From Bacteroidetes bacterium ADurb.Bin008 (GTDB lineage Bacteria; Bacteroidota; Bacteroidia; Bacteroidales; Tenuifilaceae), in assembly GCA_002071445.1 (NCBI GenBank), contig MWFE01000021.1:16608-80607 (forward strand): a stretch of DNA of 64,000 bases, written 5' to 3'. Under the pieces are notes generated by a model. The model worked only from the letters and a program-made list of their open reading frames with translations. It searched no databases and had not been told where the DNA came from. Numbering within the stretch: the stretch's first letter is position 1; each line of letters opens with the position of its first letter. Position numbers and translations under genes: made by a program. This document shows, one piece after another, positions 8,101-16,549 of this stretch.

Positions 8101-10710
8101 ATAAAAAACATTGCCGCGGTTCCCCGATTCGGGTAATCGAACACCCACGTAGTGTTGGTGGGGGTGATACGGCAGTGTGAACCGATCGATGCTGAATGCC
8201 CCTCCTTCTTCGAAAACCCTAACCGTGAAACTGGCCTTTAAAACTCCCGGGGCAGATGTGCGGACGCTAATGTTGGGATTGAATGTCACTGCGCCCTTGT
8301 CGTTCAGTCGCCCGTCGAAAACTTCCTGCTCTTCGGCGTAGAATGACCGGGCGGGATCATCGAACACATACCCGGGGTAGTTGTTAAAAGCGGTGGTCGA
8401 TTGCGAAAGGATGGCGCTCATATTGACCCTCAGGTCGCGGGCAGGTGCACCGTGCAGCCAGGCCGATGTTACGGTTGCACGGTTGGTTTTCCCATAGCGT
8501 AAAACCTGGCTATCGAAATTTATATTGATTTTTAACCTGTTGGGCATGATAGCCTCCACCCGCAACGGCTTGGAGAATGTGGTTCCTCCCACTTTTACCC
8601 GTGCTGTGTATGTTCCTGTTATATCTTCACTATCGGTAGCGATGGGGAATGCGGATATCCCGCCGGATGGATTTGTTGTTACTTTTCGGTAAACCAGCTG
8701 GCCGTTGGGATTGGTAAGTTCGAAAGTGATGGGATGGTTGGCAGGCAACGTTTTCCCTTTGTCCTCAAGTATGAAAGAAACAAAAAGCGTATCGCCCGGT
8801 CGCCAAACCCCTCTATCGCCATAAATAAAGCCTTTGAGCCCTTCCCTTACGGCAACACCCGACACATCGAATGCGCTAAGGGGGAGCGAGGATCCGGTTC
8901 CAAGTTTAAGGTATCCACGCTGTTTCCCCGATTTTGCAATTGCCAAAAAGGGCTTTTCGTGTTCAGACAGATTAGTGGTGGCCAACCCGTCATTATCGGT
9001 AGTAAGCGTTCTAATTACCTGCTGCTGGTAGTTAAGCAGATCTATGGTAACACCGCTTGCCGGCCGTGCAGTGCTTAAATTGGTAACTGCCACAAGCATC
9101 GAACCATCGGTTCCCCATTTGGCAATGATCCCCAGATCGGATGCGATTACATTACGACGAACGCTCCTGTTATAATAGTATGAATTATGGCAAGGGTTAT
9201 CACGTTCGTACCAATCGTAATATCCGTAATCATAATCGTAGTCATAGTCGTAATCATCGTCGTAGTAATAGTAACTGCGAGGGGTATCATCCTGCGGATT
9301 ATAGGTCTCATTGATAGTATTAATGGGGTCATTGTTGGCTTGCCCATTGCATATGTAGGCAGAATACTCCCGTTTGAAATCGATGATTACCTGGTATATT
9401 GCCCCGGGTTCTGCTTTTATTAACTCGGAAAGATCGAGATAGTGGGTATTCCATGTGCTATAATCCAATCGACCGTTTTGGTCGAGCAGGATGGTTTTCT
9501 TAACGATTTGCCTTCCAACCCGCGCCAGCTCGTGTTGACCATCGAGGGCATTCATTTGAAGAAACTGTGCGATGTTTTGCTCAAAAATCCTGATTATTGT
9601 AACATCAACCGCTCTCAGGCTTACGGATTGAAATGGGAATAGTATTCCCTCTGAAGTTGGCATGATTACCCCCTGTCCGATGAGCTTAACTTCAGGATTT
9701 TGCACTGTGAAGTTTATTGTTAGCACTATACTCGCTTCGAGCTTTTTCCTGTTAATGTTTCTTATTCCATCGGAAAGGTAGAGGTTGTATTCCCCGGTTA
9801 ACCTTGTGGCGGGGAACACCTTGGCTATATTCTTTTCTACTATAATGTTGAGCGCTGTTTCATTATCAGTCCATATAAGGCCGTTCAGGCTTTGTGAAGG
9901 GTCAAGGGGTTCGGTAAAGCGAATCTCCACACACTGTTCAGGCGAGTGTATTACTTCGTATGATTCCATGTTAAACACCCCCTTGGGCGGCACCTCAAAG
10001 TTTATGGTTTCATCGTAATCGGCATCGATATGCTTTCCGCTCCAAGTCAACTTCACCACCCCGGTATCGTCTGTTTGGATAACCTTTTCAACCCAAAAAA
10101 AGTGGGTTAACCCATCGTAACTGCCTTCCCATGTAACATCAAGCTTTTTTCCGTTCTGCGATGCCTTGAGCGTCTTTTTTATTTTATCGCCATCGGCAAA
10201 ATCAGCAGTGATCACTTTCCCTGCCAATCGTCTTTCCTGTATGGATATATCATCGTAAAACTCAATCCCGCTGATTTTAACCTCCATGGCCTGTCTCGCC
10301 GTTTGAAAGGAGAACGTAAACTTTTCATGCTGTTTAGAAATGTCTTTTACCAGTCGGCTGAGGAATACATTAACCTGGAAGACTTTATCCCCGGGAAGGG
10401 GTTCATTGGGCTTAAATTCTAAAGTCTTTTCATTGAGCCAGGTAGCTACACCGCTCACTGCAGGTTTTATACGTAGCAGTTTTGGGTCGGCTTCCTGTCC
10501 AACCTTTTCGGGGCCTACCATGTTGGAGGCGAAAACAACCCTGATGGAGCTACGGGTGGATATTACTCCAGTAGTGTGGGCCGAAATGTAAATGTTGATC
10601 TCTTGCTGTGTCGGAGCAGCCTTTGGCACGGCAACATAAAAGTGCGATAAAAATCCTATTAATGCCAAAACGATAATGGCCAATGCGATGATTAACAGTC
10701 TCTTCTTCAT
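5128..10710 (-). CDS. Alpha-2-macroglobulin family protein with CLEQ thioester
   Basis: The 1860-residue protein begins with an N-terminal membrane anchor (about 5-25), so it is probably periplasmic. It is built from macroglobulin (MG/bait) domains, an alpha-2-macroglobulin core (FGPFELGKG ... VRVMAVAAKDG), and a thioester domain with YPHGCLEQ, in which Cys1408 and Gln1411 form the internal thioester, followed by alpha-helical toroid repeats and a C-terminal receptor-like domain. The family traps proteases after bait cleavage. Bacterial copies often neighbour PbpC, but none is seen here. A Tyr/Asp-rich low-complexity stretch sits at about residues 470-515 (nt 9175-9300). The nearest neighbours are divergent or separated by a hairpin, so it is probably a single transcript. 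The length is in the normal range for large bacterial forms. Confidence 0.93.
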   Translation of the reverse strand: MKKRLLIIALAIIVLALIGFLSHFYVAVPKAAPTQQEINIYISAHTTGVISTRSSIRVVFASNMVGPEKVGQEADPKLLRIKPAVSGVATWLNEKTLEFKPNEPLPGDKVFQVNVFLSRLVKDISKQHEKFTFSFQTARQAMEVKISGIEFYDDISIQERRLAGKVITADFADGDKIKKTLKASQNGKKLDVTWEGSYDGLTHFFWVEKVIQTDDTGVVKLTWSGKHIDADYDETINFEVPPKGVFNMESYEVIHSPEQCVEIRFTEPLDPSQSLNGLIWTDNETALNIIVEKNIAKVFPATRLTGEYNLYLSDGIRNINRKKLEASIVLTINFTVQNPEVKLIGQGVIMPTSEGILFPFQSVSLRAVDVTIIRIFEQNIAQFLQMNALDGQHELARVGRQIVKKTILLDQNGRLDYSTWNTHYLDLSELIKAEPGAIYQVIIDFKREYSAYICNGQANNDPINTINETYNPQDDTPRSYYYYDDDYDYDYDYDYGYYDWYERDNPCHNSYYYNRSVRRNVIASDLGIIAKWGTDGSMLVAVTNLSTARPASGVTIDLLNYQQQVIRTLTTDNDGLATTNLSEHEKPFLAIAKSGKQRGYLKLGTGSSLPLSAFDVSGVAVREGLKGFIYGDRGVWRPGDTLFVSFILEDKGKTLPANHPITFELTNPNGQLVYRKVTTNPSGGISAFPIATDSEDITGTYTARVKVGGTTFSKPLRVEAIMPNRLKININFDSQVLRYGKTNRATVTSAWLHGAPARDLRVNMSAILSQSTTAFNNYPGYVFDDPARSFYAEEQEVFDGRLNDKGAVTFNPNISVRTSAPGVLKASFTVRVFEEGGAFSIDRFTLPYHPHQHYVGVRLPESGNRGNVFYTDTTYTVDFVTVTSEGIPVPNKSLEVEVYKIDWRWWWDRSGEDLSNYITSSYHRPIQKAYITTNSKGIGQYSLRINHPEWGRFLIRAVDSNGTHATGTIAYFDWPGWVKRDKSLTPEAESMLVFATDKEKYNVGETANLTIPSPEGGKIFITIENGVKVLQALWVDAKNGETIHKIPITSEMAPNVYINAMLLQPHAQTVNDLPMRLYGIAGITVEDPQTHLTPTISLPNELAPEKTVTITVAEKNGKPMAFTLAVVDEGLLDITRFKTPNPWADFYAREALGVKTWDLYDLVMGAQTGQLQRIISIGGGDENEEEESRTANRFKPVVRYFGPFELGKGKKQKISFQMPNYIGSVRVMAVAAKDGAYGSAEKTVPVRKPLMVLSTLPRVLGPEEEVVLPVTVFAMDKNVKHVKVKVETNDLLTIKGQSTQTIDFKDIGDQVVRFNLRVASRLGVGKVKVIAESGKEKATHEIELNVRNPNPAMTLVQDTILRAESACELSYKAFGISGTNTAVVELSSLPPLNLGSRLKYLLDYPHGCLEQTISKAFPQLFISKLSDFDDETRKISESNVRLALDKIKTFRTTEGGLSLWPGSYYPDEWATTYAGHFMLEAEKLGYSLPIGVMDGWKEAQRKLARSWTSKGPSGYRTNDLMQAYRLYTLALAKSPDMGAMNRLRETSNLSIQAKWRLAAAYALVGNPEVAKDLIRGVPTAIDNYREQGFTYGSDIRDRAMIVETLILLGDFSTAMPLLRELSQRLGSDSWMSTQEISYSLLAFAKYASNNPASEGVDVNIGIHGNPSKRYSTKLSVIQHRFDPVQEGSEKIVVKNNGKGLIYIRLITQGIPSAGQEVEQNNNLNLEVSYFLMDETPILAKSLMQGTDFYANVRVYNPGTRGNLDQLILSFIVPSGWEIRTSRLDEGETPIKSSSYIYQDIRDDRVYTYFSLQTGEVKNFVIRLNAAYEGQFYMPGVSCEAMYDNTISARKQGSFIEVGRD

Positions 10711-10839
10711 GTTTTAAACTTTTAGGGGTGATACATGGATTAAATGTTTTAAAGATATACTAAAAATTACATTTAAAAAGTTGTATTAAGATTTAAAACA
10801 GGATTGGGGCTTTCATTGTAAACGTTATTCGGTATTGCT

Positions 10840-10853
10840 CATTCAATTGAATG
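10840..10853. promoter_or_regulatory. 14-bp palindrome upstream of HAD gene
   Basis: CATTCAATTGAATG is a perfect palindrome ending 29 bases upstream of the -7 box of the HAD gene, in the divergent spacer with the macroglobulin gene. It could be an operator; the binder is unknown. Confidence 0.3.
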
Positions 10854-10882
10854 GGTTACCTTTCCTGCCCTATAAAATTGTA

Positions 10883-10890
10883 TATATTTG
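10883..10890 (+). promoter_or_regulatory. -7 box of HAD gene
   Basis: TATATTTG fits TAnnTTTG exactly and lies 21 bases before the ATG at 10912. No convincing -33 element is seen. Confidence 0.5.
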
Positions 10891-10911
10891 CAGTACTAAT
10901 AGTTTTACCCG

Positions 10912-11337
10912 ATGCTAAGAATCGCAGTTGACTTTGACGGAACTTTGGTAGAAAACGAGTACCCGGACATAGGGAAACCTAAACTTTTTGCCTTTGAAAC
11001 GTTAAAAGCCCTTCAGGAGAAAGGGTTCAGATTAATCCTCTGGACGGTGAGAAGCGGAAAAGAGCTCGATGATGCGGTAGCGTTCTGCCGCAGCAACGGT
11101 ATTGAGTTCTATGCCGTGAATCGCAACTACCCCGAGGAGGAGTGGGACGGAAGCATAACGCGGAAGATTGAAGCCGATATATTTATTGACGACAGGAATT
11201 TGGGAGGGTTTGTTGAATGGGGAAGGGTATGGCAATTGTTGTTTCCCGGGGAGAGTGATCTTGAAGTGGAAAAACAAATAGTAAAGCGCCTGCGCAGACC
11301 ACCGTTTTGGAAAAGATGGTTTTCAAAGGGCAAATAG
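10912..11337 (+). CDS. Small HAD-superfamily hydrolase (BT0820-like)
   Basis: The 141-residue cytosolic HAD phosphatase has motif I as DFDGTLVE at residues 7-14 (nucleophile Asp7, acid/base Asp9), motif II-like LWTVRSG (about 43-49), and a late acidic motif FIDDRNLGG (about 91-99). The short form without a large cap matches Bacteroides hydrolases related to BT_0820. The substrate cannot be read from the sequence; a small phosphomonoester is likely. The cyclotransferase lipoprotein gene follows after 42 bases in the same direction, so the two may be co-transcribed, but no functional link is evident. Confidence 0.8.
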   Translation: MLRIAVDFDGTLVENEYPDIGKPKLFAFETLKALQEKGFRLILWTVRSGKELDDAVAFCRSNGIEFYAVNRNYPEEEWDGSITRKIEADIFIDDRNLGGFVEWGRVWQLLFPGESDLEVEKQIVKRLRRPPFWKRWFSKGK

Positions 11338-11379
11338 CACCGGATAGGTTATCGTTACACAAAGATTAATAATCTGATT

Positions 11380-12462
11380 ATGAGGTTTTCTATTATTTGG
11401 CCTTTTCTGCTTTGGTCTATGGCCATATTCCATTTGGCAGCATGCAACGGCCCCAAAAAACATGAACATTCCCCTGAGGTGAAAAAACGCTCCGACCTTC
11501 AGTTAGTCCGATTTGATCAGCCTGTTAATGGCAGTATGTTCGCCCAGGGCGAAGCGGTGATGCTATCCCTCAGGGTAGTTGCCGATACCGTAAAACCCGA
11601 TTCGATTCTGCTCTACGCCGATAGCAGATTTCTGGCCAAATTGGACGAATTGACGTATAATATGGAAACTCAAGCACTACCCTTAGGCTCGAGACAGATC
11701 AGGGCGACTGCATGGTATAAGGGAGAAAGACAAACCGTTTCGGTTGGCATTAGGATTAAGGCCGGTAAATCGCCCCGTACGATGAGCTATCGGGTTGTGA
11801 ATACTTTCCCCCACGATAAAGAGGCATATACCCAGGGTTTGTTCTACTACAACGGGTATCTTATTGAGAGTACGGGGCAGAAGGGGATGTCAACCCTCAG
11901 GCGGGTTGAGATAAAAACAGGCAAGGTGGTACAAAGCGTAAACCTCGATCAAAATTATTTTGGCGAGGGGGCAACCCTGTACAAAGATGAGATATACCAG
12001 CTTACATGGACGTCGCGGAAAGGCTTTGTGTACAATCCACAGACGTTTAGTCTCATCAGAACTTTCGAATATCTGACACAGGGATGGGGTATAACCACAA
12101 TGCAAGATACGCTGATTATGAGCGATGGCTCCAATGTGCTTTATTTTCTTGAACCCAAGTCGTTTACTGAGTTGAGAAGGGTAGAGGTTTGCGATAACAA
12201 TGGCCCTGTGTCGCAGCTTAATGAGCTTGAATACATCCAAGGCAAGGTGTATGCTAATATATACCAAACCGATAGGATTGTTATTATCAACCCAGCATCG
12301 GGTATGGTTGAGGCTCAGGTTGATTTCAGCAACCTTTTAAAACTTTCGGACAGGCATCGGAATATTGATGTTTTCAATGGCATTGCATGGGATGAGGAGA
12401 ACCAACGGCTCTTTGTTACGGGTAAAAATTGGCCTAAGCTATTTCAGGTTGAAATATTTTAG
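11380..12462 (+). CDS. Glutaminyl-peptide cyclotransferase, lipoprotein
   Basis: The 360-residue protein has a lipoprotein signal ending FHLAACNG (lipid Cys22). After a short beta domain (about 40-130) comes a glutamine cyclotransferase beta-propeller (about 135-360) with HDKEAYTQGLFYYNG, STGQKGMSTLR, the conserved FGEGATL, and the C-terminal NGIAWDEENQRLFVTGKNW. Enzymes of this family convert N-terminal Gln to pyroglutamate. In Bacteroidota they act on exported proteins whose mature N-terminus is Gln, and many signal peptides in this window end AQ or GQ, which suits this role. It is anchored in the periplasm or outer membrane. Catalytic residues were not checked individually. Confidence 0.88.
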   Translation: MRFSIIWPFLLWSMAIFHLAACNGPKKHEHSPEVKKRSDLQLVRFDQPVNGSMFAQGEAVMLSLRVVADTVKPDSILLYADSRFLAKLDELTYNMETQALPLGSRQIRATAWYKGERQTVSVGIRIKAGKSPRTMSYRVVNTFPHDKEAYTQGLFYYNGYLIESTGQKGMSTLRRVEIKTGKVVQSVNLDQNYFGEGATLYKDEIYQLTWTSRKGFVYNPQTFSLIRTFEYLTQGWGITTMQDTLIMSDGSNVLYFLEPKSFTELRRVEVCDNNGPVSQLNELEYIQGKVYANIYQTDRIVIINPASGMVEAQVDFSNLLKLSDRHRNIDVFNGIAWDEENQRLFVTGKNWPKLFQVEIF

Positions 12463-12594
12463 AGGTCATTGCCGTTATTTGTGAAATTTTGCACACAATT
12501 TGTTGCCAAACAGATGCCGTTTTTAAACTAAAACTCATACTAAACGACTATTTCTTAGAAATCGGTAAACCCTAACCGCTTAATCCAAAACACT

Positions 12595-14958
12595 ATGCTT
12601 AGAAATTATTTCAAACTGACCCTCTTCCTGTTTATTCTTTTTTTGGGTGCTTCTTTTGGCACCCTGGCGCAAAAATATACCATAAGCGGATTTGTTTACG
12701 AAAAGGGAAGTCGCGAAACCATGCTCGCAGTGAATGTATATGCGGCCGGGACAACCATAGGGACTGTAACCAACAGCTATGGATTCTATTCCCTTACCCT
12801 GCCCAAAGGCGAGTGGGAGATTGTTTTCTCGTTCGTTGGATACCAGCCCCGAAGTTTTAATATTAACCTGGAAAAGAGCATTGGGTTGAATGTTGAACTT
12901 GACCCTACCATTGAGTTGGAGGGAGTTGAAGTTTATGGCGAACTATCAAAATCGTCAAGTCGGAGTGCACACATGAGCGTGGTGGAAATTCCGGTACAAC
13001 AGATAAAAACCATTCCTGCCCTTCTGGGCGAAAAGGATGCTCTTAAGGTGATACAGCTTATGCCCGGGGTGCAGAAAGGGAGCGAAGGTACCAGTGGATT
13101 TTATGTTAGGGGAGGAGGCCCGGATCAGAACCTGATTATTCTCGATGATGCTCCCGTTTACAATGCCTTTCACCTATTTGGCTTCTTCTCTCTATTCAAT
13201 GGCGATGCCATTAAGAGCATGGAGCTAACCAAGGGAGGCTTCCCCGCCAGATATGGTGGCAGGTTATCTTCGGTACTCGATATCACGATGAAGGATGGGA
13301 ATAAGGAGCAGTTTAGCGGTGAGGCCGGAATAGGAATTATTTCCTCGCGGTTGGTATTGGAAGGACCTATACAGAAGGAAAAATCATCATTTTTGATATC
13401 AGCCCGAAGAACTTATGTGGACGTATTGATGAGGCCATTTATGCCTAAGGATGTAAAGGGCGGCTACTTTTTTTACGACCTTAATGCTAAAATGAACTGG
13501 GAGATAAATTCGAAAAACAGGATATACCTAAGCGGGTACTTTGGCATGGATAAGTTTTATGGAGGTGAGGAATACTACAGGCATTCAACGGAAGCAGGTC
13601 TGTTTTGGGATAATGCCACGTCAACAATACGCTGGAACAGCGTGATAAGCGCTAAGTTGTTTTCGAACCTGTCGTTGATTTTTAGCAACTACCGGTTAAA
13701 GATCTATGCAATGGAGCGGTATCAGGATTCCAACTATGAGCTTAGCTATAGTTCGGGTATTCGCGACTACGGTTTAAAGTACGATTTCTCGTGGATGCCG
13801 TTGCCTTCGCATACTGTAAGATATGGATTAAGTTCTGTTTGGCATGGGTTCACCCCCAGCGCGGTGGTGCTCAAGAATAACTACATGAACGAGTTTAAAA
13901 GCGAAATAAATACGATTAATACGGTAGAGTCGGGTTTGTATGTTGAGGATGAGATCAAAATCTTTGATAGGGGGATAGTCAATATTGGCAGCAGGTTGAG
14001 CCATCATTACCATAAAAAGAACCAGCAGTTAAATGTCGAACCCCGCATATCGGGAAGTTACTTTATTACTAAAGATATGTCGGCCAAGGCTTCGTATGTT
14101 CAAATGAATCAGCACATACACCTGCTGACAAACACCGGTATCGGGCTCCCCACCGACTTGTGGGTTCCGGCATCCGATCTGGCTCCTTCGCAGAGCAGTT
14201 GGCAAGGGGCCATTGGTCTGGCTAAAGATGTTCCAAAATATTCAACTACTGTTTCTCTTGAGGGCTACTACAAAGAATCCAAAAATGTGCTTTCGTACCG
14301 TGAAGGGGCTAGTTTTCTCATGATTGATGACCCCGAAGGGGCCAATGAGATAAATTGGGAGGATAATGTTACCAGCGGCCTGGGGTGGTCCTATGGAGTA
14401 GAATTGTTGATACATCGGAAGTCGGGAAAGTTGTCCGGATGGATTGGCTATACCCTTTCGTGGACACAGCTACAATTTGACGAGTTGAATCAGGGTAGAA
14501 AGTTTTATGCAAGGTACGACAGAAGGCACGATGTGTCGGTAGTGGGTATTTATGAACTGAACAAGGGGATTACCCTTTCTGCTACGTGGGTTTATGGAAC
14601 CGGTAATGCCCTTAGCATTCCCATTGCAACTTACCCCGCATGGCAACATGTTCCCGGAGAATCGTTGTTTAACAGCTGGTACAGAACAGTTGGGGAATAT
14701 GGAGAAAAAAACTCATTCAGAATGGCACCGTATCACCGCCTCGACTTTGGTATTCAGTTCCATAAAAAGGCTGATAAGTATGAAAGAATATGGGAGTTCA
14801 GTGCCTATAATGTTTATAACAGGCACAATCCCTTTTTCTATTTCCCAGAATATTACGAGGAGTGGACGACAGAAGGGGAGGTTATATCCAAGAACAAGTT
14901 GAAACAGGTGAGCCTTTTCCCATTTATCCCTTCAGCTTCGTGGTCAATTAAATTCTAA
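12595..14958 (+). CDS. TonB-dependent outer-membrane receptor
   Basis: The 787-residue protein has a signal peptide (1-25, ends GTLAQ), then a carboxypeptidase-regulatory-like domain (YTISGFVYEKGSRETM ... about 28-110), a TonB plug (about 125-235, with GFYVRGGGPDQNLIILDD and FPARYGGRLSSVLDI) and a 22-strand-type barrel to the C-terminus, which ends in the aromatic SWSIKF. It transports an unknown ligand through the outer membrane with TonB energy. It is shorter than SusC-type receptors and has no SusD partner; instead a DUF4249 lipoprotein gene follows after 19 bases, a standard pairing in this phylum. A six-repeat protein gene follows that. The substrate cannot be inferred. Confidence 0.92.
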   Translation: MLRNYFKLTLFLFILFLGASFGTLAQKYTISGFVYEKGSRETMLAVNVYAAGTTIGTVTNSYGFYSLTLPKGEWEIVFSFVGYQPRSFNINLEKSIGLNVELDPTIELEGVEVYGELSKSSSRSAHMSVVEIPVQQIKTIPALLGEKDALKVIQLMPGVQKGSEGTSGFYVRGGGPDQNLIILDDAPVYNAFHLFGFFSLFNGDAIKSMELTKGGFPARYGGRLSSVLDITMKDGNKEQFSGEAGIGIISSRLVLEGPIQKEKSSFLISARRTYVDVLMRPFMPKDVKGGYFFYDLNAKMNWEINSKNRIYLSGYFGMDKFYGGEEYYRHSTEAGLFWDNATSTIRWNSVISAKLFSNLSLIFSNYRLKIYAMERYQDSNYELSYSSGIRDYGLKYDFSWMPLPSHTVRYGLSSVWHGFTPSAVVLKNNYMNEFKSEINTINTVESGLYVEDEIKIFDRGIVNIGSRLSHHYHKKNQQLNVEPRISGSYFITKDMSAKASYVQMNQHIHLLTNTGIGLPTDLWVPASDLAPSQSSWQGAIGLAKDVPKYSTTVSLEGYYKESKNVLSYREGASFLMIDDPEGANEINWEDNVTSGLGWSYGVELLIHRKSGKLSGWIGYTLSWTQLQFDELNQGRKFYARYDRRHDVSVVGIYELNKGITLSATWVYGTGNALSIPIATYPAWQHVPGESLFNSWYRTVGEYGEKNSFRMAPYHRLDFGIQFHKKADKYERIWEFSAYNVYNRHNPFFYFPEYYEEWTTEGEVISKNKLKQVSLFPFIPSASWSIKF

Positions 14959-14977
14959 ACGTCTTAATGAGAATGTT

Positions 14978-15853
14978 ATGAAAAAGTTTGAAATTAAAAG
15001 GATAAAATCATTGGCTGTAATGTTTGCAGGCTTTACTACAATATTTTATACATACAGCTGCATAGAGGATGTTCCCGATGATATTCTTCCAAAGGCAGAA
15101 CCTAAACTGGTTGTCGAATCGTTTATTTCTCCCAACGATACCATTAGGGTCAGGGTATGCCAATCGCTTCCCATAAACTATAACTATTACCTCACATCTG
15201 ATGATCATTACAATGAATTTCCCCCTTTAAGGGATGCTTCAGTCAGCATTAGAAACACCCATACCGGTAACCCGATTTCCATTCCTTACGATTCTCTATC
15301 CGGTTTTTACGTACTTTACCCATCCCAGTTTAGCGTTGAGAAGGGTCAGGAGTATGAACTTAAGGTTAATCACACTGAACTGGGCGAAGCCTTAGCCAGA
15401 ACAAGAGTTCCCAGTAGTACGCCTGATCTTTTATCGGTTAAAATCGATACCGCAGAGGTGCATACCTATGAAGGTGTTGAAACAGATTACGACTTAGTGA
15501 TATCGGGAATAATTAAAGACACAGGAGGTGAAAAAAATTTTTACAGGATAATCTTCACCTTTTACTATTGCTATGAATATGATTATGTTTACTGTTACAC
15601 CGATATGGTCGAAAAATTAATTTCGGATACGGGTAGCGATGGCCAGGAGTTGCCATTTACCCTTTATATTTATGGCTATTCGTGGCAGTACTATAAGGTT
15701 AAAATACTTTCTACTGATATCAACTACTACCATTTCCATCGAACGCTCGAGAACTGGTCGGAAGGAAATCCATTCGTTGAGCCAACACCCGTTTATTCTA
15801 ATATTGAAGGGGGCTTGGGCATATTCGGATCTTATCTTGAAGTAGCTTTTTAG
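14978..15853 (+). CDS. DUF4249 lipoprotein, receptor partner
   Basis: The 291-residue protein has a signal region with lipobox YTYSC (lipid Cys28). The DUF4249 pattern is visible: EPKLVVESFISPNDTIRVRV at 42-61, a small beta domain with RDASVSIRNTHTG and YDSLSGFYVL, then RTRVPSSTPDL. The family is encoded next to TonB-dependent receptors and is thought to act as a surface lipoprotein partner of the barrel. It lies 19 bases after the receptor gene. The C-terminal part is Tyr-rich. Function beyond partnership is unknown. Confidence 0.85.
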   Translation: MKKFEIKRIKSLAVMFAGFTTIFYTYSCIEDVPDDILPKAEPKLVVESFISPNDTIRVRVCQSLPINYNYYLTSDDHYNEFPPLRDASVSIRNTHTGNPISIPYDSLSGFYVLYPSQFSVEKGQEYELKVNHTELGEALARTRVPSSTPDLLSVKIDTAEVHTYEGVETDYDLVISGIIKDTGGEKNFYRIIFTFYYCYEYDYVYCYTDMVEKLISDTGSDGQELPFTLYIYGYSWQYYKVKILSTDINYYHFHRTLENWSEGNPFVEPTPVYSNIEGGLGIFGSYLEVAF

Positions 15854-15905
15854 TTTACTATACAGTACTACAAGTAGGTAAATTTCATTGCTTAAAAATT
15901 TGCAA

Positions 15906-16430
15906 ATGAGAATTGGACTTAAACTATCTTTTTTATGCCTGTTCGTTGTCGCAGCGCATTGGGTAACAGCTCAAAACAACTTTCTGATATTCGTAACACA
16001 GGATGGCGATGTTGCAATTCGTATCACACTTGAAAATGCTTATTTCCATATTTCTCAATCGGGGGAAGTAGAAGAATTCGGCAGCCTAACAAGTGGAAAA
16101 ATATCTTATAACCTCAACGGACAGGTTGATAGAATCGGTTCAGCTAAGATTTCATATAATATTTATGATAAAGTAAGCAGGGTGGGAGAAACGAGTATTT
16201 CATATAATATTAACCATGCAGTTGATCGCATTGATACCTTAAATATATCATACAATATAAATGGCAATATAGAAAAAGTAGGTTGCATAAATTTTTCCTA
16301 TAACATCCATAATAAAGTTAACAGGATTGGCTCTTCAGATATCTCTTACGATGTCTTTAATAAGGTTAATATGATTAGTGATAGGGATGGATTAATAATG
16401 TTTTGCAATAAAACCAAAACAACTAAATAA
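15906..16430 (+). CDS. Secreted protein of six 16-residue repeats
   Basis: The ATG at 15906 is chosen over the in-frame TTG at 15888 because the signal peptide (residues 1-23, ends VTAQ) begins there; the product is 174 residues. Residues 66-161 are six gapless tandem 16-residue repeats with consensus ISYNIxxKVxRIGxxx (nt 16101-16388). The regular Tyr/Asn and hydrophobic spacing suggests a small beta-solenoid or stacked beta-hairpins. The last repeats degenerate (ISYDVFNKVNMIS), followed by a short basic tail. Similar repeat proteins occur in other Bacteroidota but have no assigned role, to my knowledge. It lies 52 bases after the DUF4249 gene and may belong to the same transcript. Confidence 0.75.
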   Translation: MRIGLKLSFLCLFVVAAHWVTAQNNFLIFVTQDGDVAIRITLENAYFHISQSGEVEEFGSLTSGKISYNLNGQVDRIGSAKISYNIYDKVSRVGETSISYNINHAVDRIDTLNISYNINGNIEKVGCINFSYNIHNKVNRIGSSDISYDVFNKVNMISDRDGLIMFCNKTKTTK

Positions 16431-16515
16431 CGCTGCTGAATTTAGACCTTCCACATTTTCAACGCCATTAATTTATCTGCTTCAACCCCGAACATAATCC
16501 AATGGCTGTTATTGT

Positions 16516-16523
16516 TATCTTTG
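16516..16523 (+). promoter_or_regulatory. -7 box of birA
   Basis: TATCTTTG matches TAnnTTTG and lies 26 bases before the birA ATG. Confidence 0.5.
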
Positions 16524-16549
16524 CAGGGCAAGGAAAAACAAGTTAATCG

